Assembly: GCA_963210315.1 (NCBI GenBank)
Contig: OY723244.1
Span: 992,001-1,056,000 of the forward strand
Direction: 5' to 3'
DNA length: 64,000 bases
From: Rhynchopus euleeides
Taxonomy: Eukaryota > Euglenozoa > Diplonemea > Diplonemida > Diplonemidae
Shown: positions 39,131-49,303 of the stretch, piece after piece
Position numbering within the stretch: position 1 is the first letter of the stretch
Layout of the letters: each line of letters opens with the position of its first letter
Notes under the pieces: generated by a model
Told to the model about the DNA's origin: nothing
Database searches by the model: none
The model's input: only the letters and a program-made list of their open reading frames with translations
Made by a program: the position numbers and the translations under genes

Positions 39131-42100
39131 AAAGGAACCCCCCCCCCCCCCCCCGGTCGTGCACGCGCCAAGGGGACGATGAGGCCGCGCCCGCCCCCGC
39201 CTATGTCCCAAGTACGCCTGACATGGACAGATCATTGAGTGCTATCATAATGGGACACCGAGTACACACCTCCGTACGGATGTACGCGATCTGGAGTCTC
39301 CTGAGCAAGAGCCATAAACAACGGCTGTGCCCCGAGTCTTCAGGTGAGAAGCTGTTAGCAAATGTTACCACCTGTCACAATCGTCGGATACCCAGGGGTA
39401 CCGCCTACCTGGCGTATGCGTGCCCGTAAACCGGTTCAGACGCGCTCCCCTCTTGGTATACACGACAGGTCAGAGAGAAGATACCCTCATTGTACTCGGA
39501 CGCCCGGGGTATGGAGATGCCAGCGCAGTCGGCTATCTGACGGAGCAGCCAGGCAGGTGTGTTATTGGCCCCGACGTCGAATGGAGCCATGGCAGGCACA
39601 CAGCGAAGGACGCGTCCGGCTCTCCACTCACAGCATCCGTACCCGCGGGTCCACCTGTCGCTACCGGCTGCGTCCACTCAACACGCCTTACCCCGGCCCA
39701 CATGAGTATGCCTGACATGTACACCCTGGAGAGCTACGCCGATCTCGCTGTCGATGGCAGGTGCTGTGTCGCAGAGCGACCTACCCAACCCCTCCGCCAC
39801 CTGCTGGAGGCGTCTGGGGAATCACACCTCAAGCTCATCATCCGATACGGCTAGCCTACTCCCTGGATACCCCCTGCTGCGCCCCCTACAACTCCAATTC
39901 GACTCCCCCACTACCTCTGATGTTCCTAGCAGTACCGCTGATGTCTCTTCGACACCCACGTATAGAAACCCGAACCACCGCGCCCTCTCAGCCTGTCACA
40001 TGGATGAATCTTTCCCCCGATCGGCTCGGTCAGTATGCCCGTCACACCCTGCAAGTGAGATAGGAGCCTTTAGCAAGCTCTCGTCACAAGCGCCCATTAG
40101 CTGACCAGTAATAGGGCTGTGCCAAGACGTCATGAGCCTGTGGCTTCAGACACGTGCTGACCTAGACTATCCCCGGGTTGAGACAGTAGCGATCACGGGC
40201 AGGCGCTCAGTGAAGTCTGCGCCGCTTGACGAAGATCCACGCCGTGTCCCTCCCGTGGCTGCATCTCTGGGGACCGAAAAGGAATCATCATGCCAGGGTA
40301 AATCCGGGCATCACCGGCGCGCTGTTCCCGGCAGCGACCTCTCTGCTCTTAACGACACTTCAATTGCTGCCAAAGGCATCTACGACTCCCGCCGATGCAC
40401 CTCCGATATGGTGATTGAACGCCGCAAGGGATACGGGATGCCACATCATGCGTGTACTAAGGAATGACAGGTCAAACGCAACAGACGCCTCGCAACCCCA
40501 AAGACGCTGAGGTGCTGACATGTAGGGAGGAAAACTCATCCCTACAGGAGAACGCCTTCGACCCCCTCTCGATCGCCGCTTATCCGCCGATCTCGCAGAT
40601 GCGTGGCCATCCGCGGTGGCGCCGACCTCTCACGACGTCTTCATCCGCAGGGATTGCCCCCTCCCTTTGTGGTCCCTCGGCTGCGGCCGGATGCTCAACT
40701 GTGCCCCCATCCACGCCGACCCCAGGGTTCGCACAAGGCCGCTCTGCGGTGGCGCGTGACCTGTCATGGCGTCAGTAACCTCCCGTTGTATCTGACCCCT
40801 TAGACGAGGACCGTAAACCCCGAGATAGAAACCCTTCGCGGCCAGGCGAACGAGGATGTCGAACAACCCCAGGCCTCACAGGGAAGTTGCACGAAGCGTC
40901 TCCGCCACGAAAGATACCCGCAACGTATGGACGTGCAGAGCACCGCGCGCAGGCTGCGGAGATCCAACGAGAGGCGATTCTCTGGGACGGCAGGGCCGTC
41001 GAAGAGACAGGGTGGCGATGCTCGCCTCGATGCCCAGCTGAGCGTGAGGTTCACTCCGACGCACTTGAATGTGCACCCTCACACCTGAAGAAGGACGGGG
41101 AGTTGGTACTGGCAGAAGATTCGTGATGCCGCATATCAAGCTGCTGGGATGCGCCTTGGAGTACGCCGATGACGGATAACGGTAGTCTGATCAAACGTTC
41201 CTGCTCGACACACAAGACGAGGCGAGAAAGACAGCGATCGGTCCAATGAGGCTCATTCCTCGACGTATGGCGCAGCGCATAGCGCGCTGCGGATGCTGAC
41301 GATCTGAAGTAGGTGGGTTTGCTGCCCCGCGTCAGAGGCGACAGATGTGGAGCTGGCACACAACGCAACGCCCCTCGACACCAGAATACCGTGAGGAACC
41401 ACACCCGTCGAGCAGGCCGCGTATCAACAAACAAAGGGATCTCAAATCACGGAGACCTTCAACACCTACCTCGTGTGCAGCCCAGGACCGGAAGCTGTCC
41501 ACGGCCAGATCAGCTCCCTAAAGCAACTATCGACGCATCCTTGTGCATGATCTTCGACCCTGAGGAATAGCAGCCTAGGTATCGCAGTTGCACAGATACA
41601 TCGTAACCACGCACCAGACATGCGTGACCTCCATCGGTGACGACTCCTTCTGCTCTGATGCCGAGACAAGGAGGCGACCTCCGTCCGGGAACGCGGAGGT
41701 GAAGCCATCCTTTTTGTGACCGCGCCCACGACACGAAGGTGACGTCCATCCTTTGCAATATGAGCGCCCGAGGTGCGGACGTGAAGTCCTATTGAGAACA
41801 CCAGGGACGTGAATGTGACGCCCCTCTCTTACGATAGCTTCCTAGGCATGGACGCGATATCCGTATTATGAATATCTAGTACGGAGGCGACGCCCTCCTT
41901 TTGATAGTACCCGATACGCGGAAGTGCCGTCCTCATTTCCCGACAGGTATGTTCTCGTCCCTACATCGACCTCGAAGCAACTCTCCGGGCAATCAGGCAT
42001 GAGGATACCTGTTTCACGCGCACAACCGGTTCCTCTTCCTTATACCGGCAAATGTCTCATCCCGATCGGGCATGGAGATGGACGCCCCCCCCCCCCCCCC

Positions 42101-43714
42101 CCAGTTGTGTGTGTAACATCGGATCCTCGCGCTGATGGTTTGAGCCAGTGCACCCGCTGCACTAGATACTCCCACCACAATGAGCCAGCGGCGACCAGCA
42201 GTGCACTCTCGGCCACGACAAGCCCGAAGCTGCGGACGACAGCGAAAAGGTCAACCCGGCGCATGAGTAAGGAAGCACCCGCCGGGAGGCATGGCAGGCC
42301 TAGCGACATGCTCGACACCAAGCCACTGCGCAGCAATTTGGATCCCTGTATACCGAGTTTCTGCAAGGAACCCTCAGGTGCACGGAGGTGATGAGGATAG
42401 ACAGCAGACGAGCAGATACTCCGCATCGCAGCACCCGGGGGCCTTGTCTCGAAGGACTCGAAACGGACCTACGTGTGTTGACCCCTTCGTCACCGTGTCA
42501 AACACATTCAGCTTAAGAGGGACCTCGCAAAACAGCTGCTGATGCCTGCGTTCACGCCGAATCTGCCCGCGTCGTGGCCCCCGATACAAAGCTGGGTGAT
42601 GTGACGAGTGTATTTACCGATGTGCGCTCCGCAACGCCGATATGAGAGGCGTGAAGCGTACCATGTCAACCCACACGATCCGCTGTCTCATGCAGGCCTG
42701 CATAGGCTATGAAGTGAAAATCATTGGAGATGCCTCCATGGTGGCCTTCGTCAACCCTGCGTCCGGTGTGAACTCCGCCATCCGTACGCGCCCTGCTGTC
42801 TGCGAAGGCCCAGGCGCAAGAAGCCGAGTAGCGATACAATACGAATTACCGCCACTACATCATGATGATCAGAAGCTGATGAAAACATCGCACCCATACC
42901 TGGTGCGAACTGGCGAAGTTGTCTGCGATTGACAGTTCGTCGGTGGACGCTTCCTGCTCTCTGAGACGACTGCGCGGGGCCTGGACAACGGTGCATGAAT
43001 CACGCGGTCACCTGGGCGAACGGACCTCTCAGATCGACCCTACGTGGTATGACCGTCAGACTAACATAATCCCTGTTTACGTCGAATGTCGACGAGCCCG
43101 TCCAGACGACGACTCTATCCTACATATCGATGCGCGGAAAATACTGCTCCCCAGCTGACCGACGACAGTGAACTTCTCGGAGATACTACAGCCGGCGCTA
43201 ATACACTAGACTGGATCCAGATCGATGATACCCATATATCCTCCCACATGCCCCGCTGAACGATCGTGGACCAACCGCTTCGCCACCACAGAGTTCATCA
43301 GCTGTCCCAACTGTCCGCTAAGCCTGCAGCCTGCGCAGACCGACAATGTGACCCACGCGATCGGTGCGATATCACAACGCAGGATGGTATCTACTACTCC
43401 TGCATCCTGCGTTGAGACACATGGGTCTGGACTACAACCGCCGACTACGTCTGCTGGAGATCGGATGTCTCAAGGCCAGATCCCGACCCTGACAACACCT
43501 GATGACTACTGCGCTACTCCCTTGTATGAGCGAGACTGCGATGGGATCAGGTCGCCCATAGAGAGCAGCGAAGGGATGACAAGTCTTCTCTATGGGCCAC
43601 CTGTATGTCCTCAATATCGATCGAGCCAGGCGGCAACTAATGACAATCCACGGACCGCCTGGCTTCTCGATATGTCCCATCGCAGACGAGGTATCAGGTG
43701 CATGCCAATGCATA
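39131..43714. other. 4.6 kb without recognisable genes
   Basis: Balanced composition with scattered frames up to about 165 codons and none with a recognisable motif. C runs occur at about 39138 and 42086. A degenerate repeat with GGAGGCGAC, GAGGTGACG and GACGCCCTCCT words (about 41600-41930) resembles 35096-35630. It may be decayed mobile DNA. Confidence 0.45.
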
Positions 43715-43716
43715 TA

Positions 43717-44526
43717 CCGTAAACGGAAATATTGTGGACCGTAATAAAGGTGAACCGTACTATAGGTGGACCGTAAAAAAGATGGAACAAGTGGGATTTT
43801 TCCGGAACTTGGAACATTTTTACGGTCCACCTATTTTACGGTTGGGATCGTGGACTTGGCGGTTTTTTTTACGAGTTCCTTCGCGACGAAGTCGCGAAGG
43901 AACCAAGGAAATCGTACGACTGAAGCTGCAGGATTAACACCACAGGGCCTCAGCACAGAGTGTGCGCTCACTATCGTCCGGGAACTGTTCTCCCACAGTT
44001 ACTGCAGGGTGTACTACACTAAAGGAGTACGATTTCCCTGAATTTTCCGGGCACTGATTCACGAATTTACATCTGGAGGGAGCCCGGTGGTCTCAGCTTC
44101 TGTCTGCGCGCCCTGCCGTACTGTGGCTGCTTTTGTGGGCTCGTGCAGCAGGTTCTACTTTTACTTCTACCGGAATGCTCCTTGCATGGTACTACACTTC
44201 TCGAGGTGTGGTGGTGGGTGAGTCTCGAGGTGAGTGGTGGTGATCGTGCCTTTTCCACACGCAGGGAGGACTTACTTCTCTTGCTGGTGTTGGTTGCGGT
44301 GGTGGAGGGAGGGTCCAAAGCTGGGAGGTCGGGAGGCCTACGTGTGGGTGTCTGCGGCGTGGAGGCCGCAGTCCGCGCCCCGCAACCCACCAGCCCGCGG
44401 GCGAAAAACGCATTGTCTTTTCCATATTCAGTCCCAATAAATGGTGGACCGTAAAAAAGATGGAACGTTTGGCCTTTTTTTGGGAACTTGGAACATTTTT
44501 ACGGTCCACCCTTTTTCCGTTTACGG
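43717..44526. mobile_element. M2 copy 2, uninterrupted (810 bp)
   Basis: Ends CCGTAAACGGAAA/TTTCCGTTTACGG, TA at 43715-43716 and 44527-44528. It matches 18232-18924 plus 20251-20367 with only a few substitutions. CGAAAAAC at 44402-44409 is the unoccupied H site. It includes the 12-bp-stem GAA-loop hairpin at 43876-43902. Confidence 0.9.
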
Positions 44527-44943
44527 TATACATGTAAAATACTTGCATGACAAGTAAAATACTTGCATGCAAGTAAAATACATGTATTTTACTTGCATGC
44601 AAGTATTTTACTTGTCATGCAAGTATTATACATGTATTTTACTTGTCATGCAAGTATTTTACATGTATAATACTTGCATGACAAGTATTATACATGTAAA
44701 ATACATGTAAATGCATGAAATATACATGTAAAATACATGTAAATCAAGTAAAGATACATGTATAATAGTTGACATGCAAGTATTATACATGTATTTTTAC
44801 TTGATATACATGTATTTTACATGTATATTTCAGGCATATACATGTATTATACATGTATAATAGTTGACATGCAAGTATTATACATGTATAATACATGTAT
44901 ATACTTGTAGTTATACATGTAAAATTTACAAGATCCCACCGTG
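44527..44943. mobile_element. TGTA palindromic element, copy 3, left half missing
   Basis: This begins directly at M2's right end and runs to GATCCCACCGTG at 44943. It corresponds to TGTA copy 2 from about 35907 onward, so the left part, where M2 would have inserted, is deleted. The N site (GTAAAT near 44708) is unoccupied. Confidence 0.7.
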
Positions 44944-45226
44944 TTTGATACCCCCTAGGGGGGGGGGGGTGGCAGCGTCAATGCAAGAAGACGAGGGTAT
45001 CCTGTACACAGAAGTAAACCAATACTAATGACTAGCTACTAAAACAAGCCGCCGTTTTGGCGTCGTCCAGCTCACTCAGAAATATATCAATAGCATGTAG
45101 ACAGTAGAATGCAACCCCAAGTGAGGGAGAAACTGACAGCGAATTAACTGGGCGATGCCTTTTTTTTTACACCGTTTTGCTTTCTCTTGCCTTGCAAAAA
45201 ATGCAACACTCTCTGACCCGTGCACT
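44944..45226. other. Intergenic, no gene
   Basis: A G run of 11 at about 44959, then unremarkable sequence up to the WD40 leader module. Confidence 0.4.
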
Positions 45227-45495
45227 GTTTGGAGGCAGCTGTATGTGTTTGCATCTGAGATGAGAAGAGAGGGCAAAAGGATCGACGCAGTGCTCTCTCT
45301 GCAGACTGCCCCACACCCCCTCCTCTCCCCCCCGTGCACACTTGCCACTTGCACGTCACCGCCCTCCCTTTCCATGCTCGGCATCTGCACTGACCCCCAT
45401 CCCCACCGTCGCACTGCACACACGCCACACTCGCCAGGACGGCGTTGCTGCTGGTCTCAGCGTGCACGTCGAACCGAACACCAAAACAGGTGAAC
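45227..45495 (+). promoter_or_regulatory. WD40 leader module, second full copy
   Basis: Nearly identical to 1396-1677 from GCATCTGAGATGAGAAG to the ATG, including CTGCTGGTCTCAGCGTGCAC and CACCAAAACAGGTGAAC. It contains one short duplication (CTTGCCACTTGCACG). Identity outside coding sequence points to recent duplication or gene conversion with copy 1. Confidence 0.5.
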
Positions 45496-46656
45496 ATGGA
45501 TGTGACTGTTCATCACACCGGGACTGGTGACAGCTGTGTCGTCGGTGTTCCGGAAGGCGGGACCGTGGTCGGGCTGAAGGCGGATGCGCTCAACGAGATG
45601 TTCCCGGATTCTATCAACAACGCAGACCGTGAGGCTGCCTACGTGGCAGCACACATCGAAGGGTGTGAGGAGGAGCTGGACGATGCACAGCGTGTTGCCG
45701 ACACGGGTCTGGAGGACGGGGGTGCTGTCAAGCTCGTCCCACGCTGGCCCATCGTCAAGGCTCCTGCCGAGTACAACAATGAGTATGGGGACATATTCCG
45801 CATCACACTGTCGAGGTGTGGGGCGCTGTGCGCTGTGTGTTACAGCTGGGGACACATCACTGTGTTTGACACCACCACCGCTGCTGTGGTGGCGGATTTA
45901 ACACACAGCAACAAGCAGATCCATGGCACTGCGTTCTCAGTCTGTGGGACGTGGTTGGCAACGTGCTCTCAGGACGGCACCATCTGCGTGTGGCTGACAT
46001 CCACCTGGGAGCAGGTGTGCATCCTCAGCCACGACACCGCAGTGTACAGGGCAGCGTGGACACACTGCGGGCGTCTGGTGTCCGGAGACGTCGATGGGGG
46101 CATCCGTGTGTGGGACTTGAAGGGAACACCCAGCGTCACAGTGCTGGTGGAGGATCACCACGATGACGACAGCAAACCTTTTGCCAGCGAGGCTGTTTAC
46201 GGCATTGCAGTGTCGGGCACGCGGATCTTCTGCGGGTCAGCAGACCACACCATCAGTATCCGTGTGTGGGACATCAGCACCCTCACACACACACACACCC
46301 TGGATGGCCACACTGATATGGTGAGGGACATCGCCCTGACTCAGGACGAGCAGCACCTGGTGTCGTGCTCTGAGGACAAGTCACTCAAGGTGTGGTGCAC
46401 AACCTCCCTCAGCTGCCTGCGTACTCTGCAACTGGACGGTTTTCCCTTGTCACTTGCTGTGTCACAGCCAGGTGATGTTGTTGCTGTGACTTTTTATTCC
46501 ACTACTGCGCTGTACCGCCTCAGCACAGGTGAGCGTCTGGGCAACGTGGAGGAGAGCTTTGGTGTTGCCCTGAGCCTCTGCGGGAGGTGGGTCTTCATAG
46601 CAACAAACGTCAACACTTGTGTCTCTGTGCGTGATGTGTCTTCCGTTTCACCCTGA
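45496..46656 (+). CDS. UBL-WD40 propeller protein, copy 3 (intact)
   Basis: This 386-aa protein starts MDVTVHHTGTGDSC and ends SSVSP. The UBL is almost the same as in copy 1 (AYVAAHIEG replaces ENVAAHIEG). The propeller framework is shared (TAFSVCGTWLATCS, VWLTSTWEQVCIL, RVWDLKGTPSVTV, RVWDISTLTHTHTLDGHTD, VALSLCGRWVF). It has an acidic insertion, LVEDHHDDDSKPFASEAVYG, at one blade junction where the other copies have a short GHS/GHG turn, plus one extra residue pair in SADHTISIRVW. Other variable stretches are YNNEYGDIFR, CYSWG, SHDTAVYR and TFYSTTA. It is likely a binding protein with altered surface specificity. No frame damage. Confidence 0.85.
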   Translation: MDVTVHHTGTGDSCVVGVPEGGTVVGLKADALNEMFPDSINNADREAAYVAAHIEGCEEELDDAQRVADTGLEDGGAVKLVPRWPIVKAPAEYNNEYGDIFRITLSRCGALCAVCYSWGHITVFDTTTAAVVADLTHSNKQIHGTAFSVCGTWLATCSQDGTICVWLTSTWEQVCILSHDTAVYRAAWTHCGRLVSGDVDGGIRVWDLKGTPSVTVLVEDHHDDDSKPFASEAVYGIAVSGTRIFCGSADHTISIRVWDISTLTHTHTLDGHTDMVRDIALTQDEQHLVSCSEDKSLKVWCTTSLSCLRTLQLDGFPLSLAVSQPGDVVAVTFYSTTALYRLSTGERLGNVEESFGVALSLCGRWVFIATNVNTCVSVRDVSSVSP

Positions 46657-47635
46657 GTGCAGTGCCTCGCATCCCTGCTCCCTCCCTTGCGTGCTTGCTG
46701 TGCCTTCTCGGCATGGAGGCAGCTGTGTGGTTGCGCATCTGTCCCAGGTGGAGGCACAACGAGACTTACTAACCCCTCCCAGTGTACAAAGCCCCGCGCA
46801 TCATTTTGACGACCGGTGTTTGGCCACTTCTGAGCCAATCCGTGACCATGCTCAAAAAAGTGTCATGGTTTGGTTCCCACCCCCCCCCCCCCCCCCCATC
46901 CGAACCACCCTTCCGAGCCCGTCCCGCCCAACTTGCCCACAACATTCCGCCTTTTCTTGTCTTGGGTGGGCACTGATGCCTTCGGTTCAATTTGGGAGCA
47001 AGTGAGTGTGACAAGCTTGGGACGGAGCGTAGGGTATGGCAAGTTTTGCGGGACCAGCGTGTACCGTAATATTGCACAGCTGGGCCAGCAAAAAAAATCG
47101 CATTGTCTCGACCTGCCCCTGACCAAAAATCATTATTTCGAGGTATCTGAAGGCACGGGCAGGCACGGGCACTCCCGAAATGCTCGCCAGGAGGTGGCAA
47201 ATCGTATTTTTCACAAAAATCGGCCTGACGGCCCTCAACACAATACGATTTTCGCGAAAAATCGAAAAGAATTTCACCCCGAATTTTCGCCCAAAACACC
47301 ATTTTTCCGCCCCCAGGCACACCCACACCCAGAAAAAAATGGGTTTTGGGCGAAATTTTGGGGTGCAAAATTTTCACTTTTTTGGGTGAAAAATGGCCTG
47401 GGGGGCCTACTTTGGGTGGTTTTCGAAGGGTTTTGGTACCCTCCAGACACCAGAATGGCACTGTCTGGAGGGGTTACTGCATGTTAAACCCCATTCTCTG
47501 CTCCCAAGGCAGGGCAGCTGCTGGTGAGTAGGTGGTACCTGGCACGTCCTTGACGTGTGGTGCTCCTCTCATCAGCAGCTGAGTGGTGAGGGGCATGCCT
47601 CCATTTAACAGATTGTTAAGAGTGTTGGAGTGCAC
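46657..47635. other. WD40 3' region and AT-rich stretch
   Basis: A leader-like fragment (GGAGGCAGCTGTGTGG, 46713) is followed by a C run of about 18 at 46880. An AT-rich part (47080-47440) with antisense frames but no recognised domain comes next. CTGCTCCCAAGGCAGGGCAG (47499) repeats 12104. No gene called. Confidence 0.45.
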
Positions 47636-47690
47636 GCCTCCTGAAGGTGTGGTGTTGGGCAGGACGAAAAGCCGACGGCTAGATACTCCT
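47636..47690 (+). pseudogene. Reverse-transcriptase fragment, left
   Basis: This segment encodes TPPEGVVLGRTKSRRLDTP. It is about 85% identical to 54755-54808, which encodes PPEFVVLGRTRSRRLDSE shortly after RT motif C. Differences sit mostly at positions that keep the peptide similar, so both derive from one coding sequence. It runs in frame into the 10-bp array. Confidence 0.4.
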
Positions 47691-47696
47691 GTGTGC

Positions 47697-49300
47697 TGCA
47701 GGTTACGAGAGGTTGCTGGAGGTTGCTAGAGGTTGCTGGAGGTTGCTGGAGGTTGCTGGAGGTTGCTGGAGGTTGCTGGAGGTTGCTAGAGCTTGCTGCA
47801 GGTTGCTGGAGGTTGCTAGAGGTTGCTCGAGGTTGCTAGAGGTTGCTGGAGGTTGCTAGAGGTTGCTGCAGGTTGCTGGAGGTTGCTGGAGGTTGCTGCA
47901 GGTTGCTAGAGGTTGCTAGAGGTTGCTGGAGGTTGCTAGAGGTTGCTAGAGGTTGCTGGAGGTTGCTAGAGGTTGCTGCAGGTTGCTGGAGGTTGCTGGA
48001 GGTTGCTGCAGGTTGCTAGAGGTTGCTAGAGGTTGCTGGAGGTTGCTGGAGGTTGCTGGAGGTTGCTGGAGGTTGCTAGAGGTTGCTAGAGGTTGCTGGA
48101 TGTTGCTGGAGGTTGCTAGAGGTTGCTAGAGGTTGCTAGAGGTTCCTAGAGGTTGCTAGAGGTTCCTAGAGGTTGCTAGAGGTTGCTAGAGGTTGCTGGC
48201 GGTTGCTGCAGGTTGCTGCAGGTTGCTAGAGGTTGCTGGAGGTTGCTAGAGGTGGCTGGAGGTTGCTAGTGATTAATGGAGGTTGCTGGAGGTTGCTGGA
48301 CGTTGCTGGAGGTTGCTGGAGGTTGCTAGAGGTTGCTAGAGGTTGCTGGACGTTGCTAGAGGTTGCTGCAGGTTGCTGGAGGTTGCTGGAGGTTGCTGCA
48401 GGTTGCTGGAGGTTGCTAGAGGTGGCTGGAGGTTGCTAGAGGTTGCTAGAGGTTGCTGGAGGTTGCTGGATGTTGCTGCAGGTTGCTGGAGGTTGCTGGA
48501 GGTTGCTGGAGGTTGCTGCAGGTTGCTGGAGGTTGCTAGAGGTGGCTGGAGGTTGCTGGAGGTTGCTAGAGGTTGCTAGAGGTTGCTGGAGGTTGCTAGA
48601 GGTTGCTGCAGGTTGCTGGAGGTTGCTGGAGGTTGCTGCAGGTTGCTGGAGGTTGCTGGAGGTTGCTAGAGGTTGCTAGAGGTTGCTGGAGGTTGCTGGA
48701 GGTTGCTGCAGGTTGCTGGAGGTTGCTGGAGGTTGCTAGAGGTTGCTAGAGGTTGCTGGAGGTTGCTGGATGTTGCTGGAGGTTGCTGCAGGTTGCTGGA
48801 GGTTGCTAGAGGTGGCTGGAGGTTGCTAGAGGTTCCTAGAGGTTGCTAGAGGTTGCTGGAGGTTGCTGGCGGTTGCTGCAGGTTGCTGCAGGTTGCTAGA
48901 GGTTGCTGGAGGTTGCTAGAGGTGGCTGGAGGTTGCTGGAGGTTAATGGAGGTTGCTAGAGGTTGCTGGAGGTTGCTGGACGTTGCTGGAGGTTGCTGGA
49001 GGTTGCTAGAGGTTAATGGAGGTTGCTAGAGGTTGCTGGAGGTTGCTGGACGTTGCTAGAGGTTAATGGAGGTTGCTAGAGGTTGCTGGAGGTTGCTGGA
49101 CGTTGCTGGAGGTTGCTGGAGGTTGCTAGAGGTTGCTGCAGGTTGCTGCAGGTTGCTGCAGGTTGCTGGAGGTTGCTGGAGGTTGCTAGAGGTGGCTGGA
49201 GGTTGCTGGAGGTTGCTAGAGGTTGCTGGACGTTGCTGGAGGTTGCTGGAGGTTGCTGGAGGTTGCTAGAGGTTGCTAGAGGTTGCTGGAGGTTCCTGGA
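47697..49300 (+). repeat. 10-bp satellite GGTTGCTGGA, about 160 copies
   Basis: The period is exactly 10 bp. Positions 8-9 vary among GG, AG, GC and CG, giving longer repeating patterns of about 12 units. Read on + it encodes the decapeptide EVAGGCWRLL without stops, but no promoter or independent start is evident. Confidence 0.95.
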
Positions 49301-49303
49301 GGG

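Noticed and set aside
35620..39140. Target-site duplication for the TGTA element
   Set aside because: Flanks compared at 35631/39130 and 17681/20826 show no convincing direct repeat, so none is claimed.
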